Origin: Prosopocoilus inquinatus | Taxonomy: Eukaryota > Arthropoda > Insecta > Coleoptera > Lucanidae | Direction of reading: 5' to 3' | DNA length: 64,000 bases | NCBI GenBank assembly: GCA_036172665.1 | Contig: CM069872.1 | Coordinates: 23,874,001 to 23,938,000 of the forward strand | Shown here: one piece after another, positions 58,523 to 64,000 of the stretch | Numbering within the stretch: the first letter of the stretch is position 1 | Layout: every line of letters begins with the position of its first letter | Position numbers and translations under genes: made by a program | The notes under the pieces: generated by a model | The model's database searches: none | What the model saw: only the letters and a program-made list of their open reading frames with translations | Told to the model about the DNA's origin: nothing

Positions 58523-61028
58523 GGACGTTTCTTCTAAGCTTGCAATTACGTCACTAAGACCTCAAATTCATTACCATCTTGATTAGCTCAAGAGCGCATA
58601 TAGATGTAGCAAAATAACGCCAATTTTTGTTGGCAAACCTGAGCAACGGTGCCAAATTTATCTAACCTGTATTTTAGTGTTAAGCATTTGTCAAGTGTCA
58701 TTGTTTCAGTTCGTAGTTCGTGTTTATTTTTAGTTTATCAGTTAAAAATCGTGTAACAAACAGTTTTTTTCAAAACTACACTGTTATTCGATCGTTATAA
58801 ACATGCAGAAAGCGTTAACTAGTCAATCAAAGCAACTAGTAGCTTCTTTAATTAAATACTTTGAGCAAGAACGTGACTTTGGTGGACCAATGATTCCCTT
58901 AACTGCTGTGAGGGAGGTATGTATTCAGCAAGTGAGTAGTTATGTACAAGATATAATGACATTATTTCTTTTAGCGTGTTGCAGCAGCTTTGCAGTTGAG
59001 TTTGTCTACGGTGAACCATATCAGTTCCGATGTGACAGCTGGAAATGCACTGCGTAGTCCTAACAAAAAGCGCTCTCGTTCGAAACCAGTCTGCCAGTTA
59101 GATGATGCACAGAAAGCGGAAATTCGTAATGTGATATACAGTATGTATGAACGAAGTAAGTATTACATACGAACATAAGTATTTATTATAATTAAATTAA
59201 TGATTTTAGAAGAACACATTACGCTCCAAACGTTGTTAGCTAAACTAAAAGAAAAATTCATATTCGAAGGCAGCCGATCTTCACTTTGGAGAATAATAAA
59301 ACAAATTGGATTTAGTTGGAAGAAAGATGATCCCCGTAGGGGTCTCATGGAAATAAGCAACATTGCATTTAAGCGAGTGAACTTCCTGCGTTCATATATA
59401 AATAGTAAAGATGAGGGATTATACCAATTTGTATTTATTGATGAAACTTGGATTTTCCAAGATGGAATAGTTGGTCGATCTTGGCAGGATAAAGATGTAA
59501 GAAGTGTAAAATCTACAAAAGTCGAGGGCAAAAGGTTTATGAAAATAATACTATATAAAATTATCTATTTACATATTATTTTGTCCAGGTACATTGTTCT
59601 GCACGCAGGAAACGAAAATGGATTTATAGATGGTGCCGAGTTAATTTTCTCTACATCTGCACAGCATTCAGATTACCACGGGTACATGAATAAAGATAAT
59701 TTTCTTCACTGGTTCGAACATCAATTATTAAATAACTTAAAAGAACCTTCCATTATAATAATGGATAATGCTTCATATCATAGTACAGTTGAAGACAAAA
59801 CTCCGATAACAACTTGGAAAAAGGGGGAAATTCAAGAATGGTTGAGAAACAGGAACATAAATTTTGATACGAGCTTGTTAAAGACTCAATTATTAGAGTT
59901 AGTACACCTGTAAGTAGTGGTCTGATTTAGAAAGTAAAGAATTACTTACCAATAATTTGATTGCAGAAATAAACCTGAGAAAACATATGTGGCTGATACA
60001 TTGGCTATGCAATATGGTCACAAAGTATTACGCCTTCCTCCATACCATTGTATATTCAACCCGATTGAAAACGTGTGGGGAATTGCAAAGTCATACTACA
60101 ACAAACATGTGGGTCGAGATGGCAGGTCGGTAGATAACTGTGTTGCTTTGTGGAAAGAAGCTCTTGGAAAAATTACTCCAGAAGTATGGAGCAATTGTAT
60201 TAAACATGCTGAAGAGATAATTAAATCATGGTGGGAAAGAGAAGTTCGATTTGACCGGAGCGACATCACACCCCTAATAATTAATTTAAATGAAGATAGT
60301 GACGAGGATAATTTCGACTGGTCGGATGACTCCACATAGACTGTTTTTTTTTTTCAAGGTCTTCGAATCTCGGGTATACAAAACAAGGTGCAACTCCGAG
60401 CTATTTTGAAAATATCGGCAGATTCAGTTCGTGTCGGAAACATTCAGTTCCATTGACAGATACCAATTTTGAAGACACATGCCAAACATAATATGATTGT
60501 GAGGATATATCGTTAAATATGCTGTATATAATAAATATAATAAACTTTTATATTTTTTCTAAGTACTTAGCTCTACAGTAATGTTAAAAAATTAATGATT
60601 AATAAATTTTAAATTCTAATGTTTTGATTATTGACTTAGGTAGGGAAAACAAAATGATTTTTTATAGATAGTTAATAAGTAGTTTAAATTAACTTTTGAT
60701 CACCTTTTGATCATTTGTACTAGAAACGAGCTTCCAAAATAATTCTGTCATGTTCATTTGGTGTCTGAGGTTACTTTCTGATCCGATTTCCGCTCAGCTA
60801 CTTTTTTACACAGTTACACGAAGTATTATATGTGTGCTGATATTTACACTCAAATCAGATAAATTTATCTCGTCTCAAAAAGAACGCGGTTTTAATCTTA
60901 AAGTCGAATTTAACCTTAAAATCGCGTACTGCGATCGCGTATTTCAAAACAGTTGATTTGACAACATCTTGAACATATGACGTCATGAAAAATAATGATG
61001 TAATTGCAAGCTTACAAGAAACGTCCTT
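58523..61028 (+). mobile_element. Intact-looking IS630/Tc1/mariner-type transposon
   Basis: Perfect-start inverted repeats AAGGACGTTTCTTCTAAGCT and complement extend over about 34 bp, with TA target duplications at both ends. It holds one five-exon transposase gene without stops (58803-60339). The insertion splits a Penelope sequence whose two sides rejoin (CTTTCAACTA and TATAAATTTTAT). Intact ends plus an open frame suggest recent activity. Confidence 0.9.
58803..60339 (+). CDS. IS630/Tc1/mariner-type transposase, five exons
   Basis: Exons 58803-58916, 58975-59155, 59210-59534, 59589-59909 and 59967-60339 join in phase with GT-AG introns of 52-58 bp. The third intron is 54 bp and in frame. 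An N-terminal helix-turn-helix leads to a DDE_3-type domain: the first D in VFIDETWIF (59440-59442), the second D in IIIMDNASYH (59764-59766) and E in NPIENVWGIA (60067-60069). I count 81-82 residues between the second D and E, much more than the 34-46 typical of Tc1 and mariner. The tail is acidic (EDSDEDNFDWSDD). Confidence 0.85.
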
Positions 61029-61038
61029 TATAAATTTT

Positions 61039-61303
61039 ATGAACATATAAAATAGCGACATCTTACTATCGCTTTTTGACCTAACATTGCAGTAGGATAG
61101 ACAAATTGAAGCGGGATTTGCTCCTAATGAGTCCCCAATGCAAGGCGGCCATGCTTGCTGTCAAAGCATAATGAAAGATTTTAGAAAAATTTTGTGCAAA
61201 TCGTTTTTGATTGCAGTGAGAACCTCGAGCAGCCTCTGGACAGCTGTTTCAGCCCTGCTTGGGGCTTCTTCAGCAGAAACGTAGCTCGACATTCCCACCG
61301 CAG
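61039..61303 (-). repeat. Single monomer of the 312-bp hammerhead repeat inside Penelope
   Basis: 265 bp almost identical to the array unit, starting at the same base (ATGAACATATAAAAT) as the array's left end. The hammerhead is intact on the minus strand. To its left is the Penelope sequence after the mariner element; to its right Penelope resumes with the RT core missing, so the insertion accompanied a deletion. No clear 12-bp duplication is seen. Confidence 0.85.
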
Positions 61304-62365
61304 GGAATGTCTCTTTTTATAATAATTCATTGAGTTTTCTTGATGTAAATATTATCAGACAGAATGATAAATTAATTGGTTTCATAAACCTACCTGGTCA
61401 GGTAGGTACATAAATTTTCACTCGTACACACCCAAAAATTATAAAATTGCAACTATTATTTCATTAACAGATCGAGCTATTTTACTTTCTGATAAAGTTT
61501 TCATTTATGATAACTTTAATTTAATAAAGAAAACTCTTATTCAAAATTCTTATCCAATAAATCTTATTGAATCAGTATTTAAAAATCGTATTAAATACTT
61601 TCAAAATTCAAATGTCTCTAATAACATTAGACAAACTTCGAACCATAAATACATATCTTTGCCTTATATTGAACCATTACACAATACATTTAAACACATT
61701 TTTAAAAAACATAATTTAATTTCAGCCAGTAAATCTGTGAATAATTTAAATTTAATTTTTTCGAATTTAAAAACCAAAATACCGAAATTAAAACAACCGA
61801 ACGCGGTTTATGAAATCAAATGTTCAAATTGTAATTCTGTTTATATAGGTGAAACGAGCCAAAATTTAAAAAAGAAACGTTTAGACCAACATAAATATCA
61901 TATTCAAAAAAATAATCAAAATCATTCAATGCTTGTAGAGCATTCATTAGTAAATAGTCATAATTTTGATTTTAATAATACTGACATTTTGTACAGTGAA
62001 TCTAATACATATTTATAAAAGTCGTTTCATAGAAATGTGTAAAATTTAAATGTCTCCAAATTCTATTAATAAACGTACGGACTTTGAAAATTTAAATGAC
62101 ATATTTTGTAGTTTTCTAGACTCTTTAAACAGGATATAGATCTGTCAATTAATTATATTAAAAAAAAAAGTTTTAATTTAGTTTTCGTTACTTTTCTTTT
62201 TATTCCGGACAACTCGTATTTTAGTTTAAAATCATGTTACCTTTTCGTTTCTCTTGACAACTTGTTTATTTACTTTTTTTCACTCCTGACGAAGCTATAA
62301 ATCTATAGCGAAACGTTGAGTGTGTTCCCTTCATTTTTCTGTCCAGTTTGAGATTAAAAAAACTT
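61304..62365 (+). pseudogene. Penelope RT end, endonuclease and 3' tail (right half)
   Basis: It starts at an RT segment reading NNSLSFLDVNIIRQNDKLI, then a broken WSGR region, the linker and the endonuclease frame (61659-62018) with YEIKCSNCNSVYIGETSQN. A break near 62010 cuts the C-terminus. The tail ends at ACTTTA without the CATCGGACAAGAAC end motif, as expected for the inverted arm of such an insertion. Confidence 0.8.
62281..62322 (+). ncRNA. Penelope hammerhead, right half
   Basis: CACTC, CUGACGA, stem II GCTATA/TATAGC, GAAACGTT and GAGTG are all intact on the plus strand. Confidence 0.8.
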
Positions 62366-62396
62366 TATATTTTATAGTTCGTTAATAAGAAATGAA

Positions 62397-62590
62397 TATG
62401 ATTTTTTCTGGCTGCTCAAGGGTTTTACTGCAGTCAAAAACGATCTGCAACAAAAAAAATTAAATCTTTCATTATGCTTTGACAGCAGGCATGGCCGCCT
62501 TGCATGAGGTGATTTATTATGTAGCAAACCCGCTTCAATTTATCAATCCTTAAGCAATGTTAGGTCAAAAAGCGCTGTTTTATCTATTTA
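62397..62590 (+). repeat. Truncated, diverged copy of the 312-bp repeat
   Basis: It matches the monomer in inverted-block orientation from GTTTTACTGCAGTCAAAAAC to GTCAAAAAGCGCTGTTTTATC. The hammerhead part is absent. Clearly diverged, so old. Confidence 0.7.
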
Positions 62591-62599
62591 TTATTAACA

Positions 62600-64000
62600 G
62601 TGTTTGTAGGTCATTTTCTTTCATGGAGTTTTCAACCAGTCTCATCCGTGAAGAACCCTCTAGTGACACTGATTATACCTGTGTTCAGTTCTCGATTACT
62701 CTGTATAAAGCTTGGTTTATGTGCAACATGACGCAATCACATACGCAACGCTAGCGCAACACGCAACACATTTGAAACTAAAAACTGCTTGTATAAAAGC
62801 GATGTAAGTAAAAACGGCGACCTTATCTAAAGCCGGCAATACATGTTCCAATCATTTCACGTAAAAATTCATGTAAACATGTGTGTATATATATTCATGA
62901 ATTGTAATTTGCAATACACGTTTCAATTATATTAATAAAAAGATGTTGTGCTAAATAGTAATTTAAAATGTTAATGTTGGTGAAAATGGTAACTCATTAA
63001 TGCTTCTAACTTCAAGTTATTTTCTTTGAGCAGCTGGGATTGTTGGATTATGTTTTCAAGCTAAAATTATTTATAAACATATACCCACATAAACTAGCTG
63101 AAGTCGTTCTTCATTCATCTGAGTCAACAGCCAACAGCAACAATCAAAGTCACTAGAATTTACTAAAATTTCACGTCAAAAACCTTGAGAAATAGAACTT
63201 GCTCTTTGTTTTCAATTTTACATGTATAAATTCGTGTAATTCTTTTTGCTCGCTATACACGGTGAAAAATAGGTTTTGCCATAAATTACATGTAAATTTC
63301 ATACAATTTATGATCGTCTATTGCGGGCTTAACACAGAACAGATATAAAACGTGGTATAAAAACTACGTTTGTCGGACAGTTAAAGTGGATTGATTATCA
63401 GAATTGAAACAACGACACGAAAAAGCGCTCGATATACTCTTCTGTAAATCAGTAACCTCACTTTGTAGTTTACGGCGTACGACAAAAGTGAGTCTTACAA
63501 TCACTGTCGGATCATTTTGCGATGAATTCGCCACAATTCTCTAAAAGTGTTGCTATCTGACTATTAAAATGAGACACAATAGTTTTTTTTTAATTTTTTT
63601 TACATGACTACCTAGATTACGCTTCTGTGCAATAAAATTGAGCACACCGAAACCTAGGATGTTCTTTTACTGTGTGCAAATATTTCAACCTGTAATATAT
63701 CACCATAAATGGCAACGATTGAACTCATGTTCTTAACAAAAATTTAATTGTTTTCGAGAAAAATGCAGTGGCAGATTTTCACTAAACCGTTTGAGAACTG
63801 CTGATATAGCTAAAAGTGGAACATGGCCGCCTCTTCAATTATGACCCGAAGCCGAAGTAGACCAGGGTCAGTACTTCACTTGATCTTGAGCACGAACGAC
63901 GTAAACCAGCCGCTCCGATCAGCTGGTCAGTCAAAACGTTTACAATTTAAATTAACTTCACTGCAAGTAATTACAAGTTTTAGATCGGGTATTATAAATA
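62600..64000. other. Unassigned sequence downstream of HERC1
   Basis: No gene recognised. TAAAGCCGGCAATACATG (about 62828) and the inverted TATTGCGGGCTTA (about 63319) may be ends of a 500-bp inverted-repeat element. Its interior repeats CATGTAAA-like motifs. Nothing else is supported. Confidence 0.35.

Larger units (their letters stand above)
56699..62365. mobile_element. Head-to-head Penelope insertion, later split by a mariner-type element
   Basis: The left half (56699 to about 58220) is Penelope on the minus strand from its 3' end motif inward. The right half (about 58310-62365) is Penelope on the plus strand. The halves meet at an AT-rich hairpin near 58205-58315. The 11-bp direct repeat TATATTTTATA flanks the whole (56688-56698 and 62366-62376), so the inverted pair inserted as one unit. 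A mariner-type element (58523-61028) and a hammerhead monomer (61039-61303) later entered the right half. It lies directly after the HERC1 stop codon. Confidence 0.8.

Overview
The window is AT-rich eukaryotic DNA, most likely from an insect: a spliced host gene with short exons and long introns packed with Tc1/mariner, PIF/Harbinger, Gypsy, LINE and Penelope-like elements. I cannot name the order or species.

Host gene. One gene runs left to right across most of the window: the 3' half of a giant HERC1-type E3 ubiquitin ligase. Nine exons join with consistent reading phase (16467-16596, 35530-35640, 35696-37165, 44305-46899, 46954-47253, 47306-47544, 54824-55065, 55126-55279, 56365-56571). 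In order they encode a Cys/His-rich patch, WD40 repeats, RCC1 repeats and a full HECT domain with its catalytic cysteine. The 5' exons lie outside the window or are not recognisable in the first 16 kb.

Mobile DNA, left to right: a 450-bp repeat (556-1000); a degenerate retrozyme-like copy (2379-2646); a decayed PIF/Harbinger element with TTA duplication (3194-4526); a 5.8-kb array of 312-bp repeats (5208-10967); a Penelope fold-back (11942-12143); a 3-kb fold-back (12593-15623); a Tc1-like element split by a GC-richer insert (16837-19893); a decayed Gypsy gag/protease (22005-25533); a Penelope element opened by a MITE and by two 2-kb TIR elements, one holding a 4-kb Gypsy that lacks reverse transcriptase (about 25600-35300); a two-ORF LINE in a HERC1 intron, itself hit by a palindrome and a MITE (about 38700-44036); Penelope and LINE pieces in a HECT-domain intron; and, 127 bp after the HERC1 stop, a 5.7-kb head-to-head Penelope insertion split by an apparently intact mariner-type transposon with a five-exon transposase (58523-61028).

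Main discovery candidate. Hammerhead-ribozyme architecture (CUGANGA, stem II, GAAA, short palindromic stem III) recurs in several sequence-unrelated elements: the Penelope 3' ends, the palindrome inside the LINE, and every monomer of the 312-bp array. The array, the two palindromes and two Penelope insertions all carry 11-12 bp flanking duplications, and all five have one end inverted. My inference is that Penelope machinery mobilises a non-autonomous circular-RNA retrozyme in trans, that the array is one insertion of a rolling-circle (multimeric) cDNA, and that the inversions come from twin priming.
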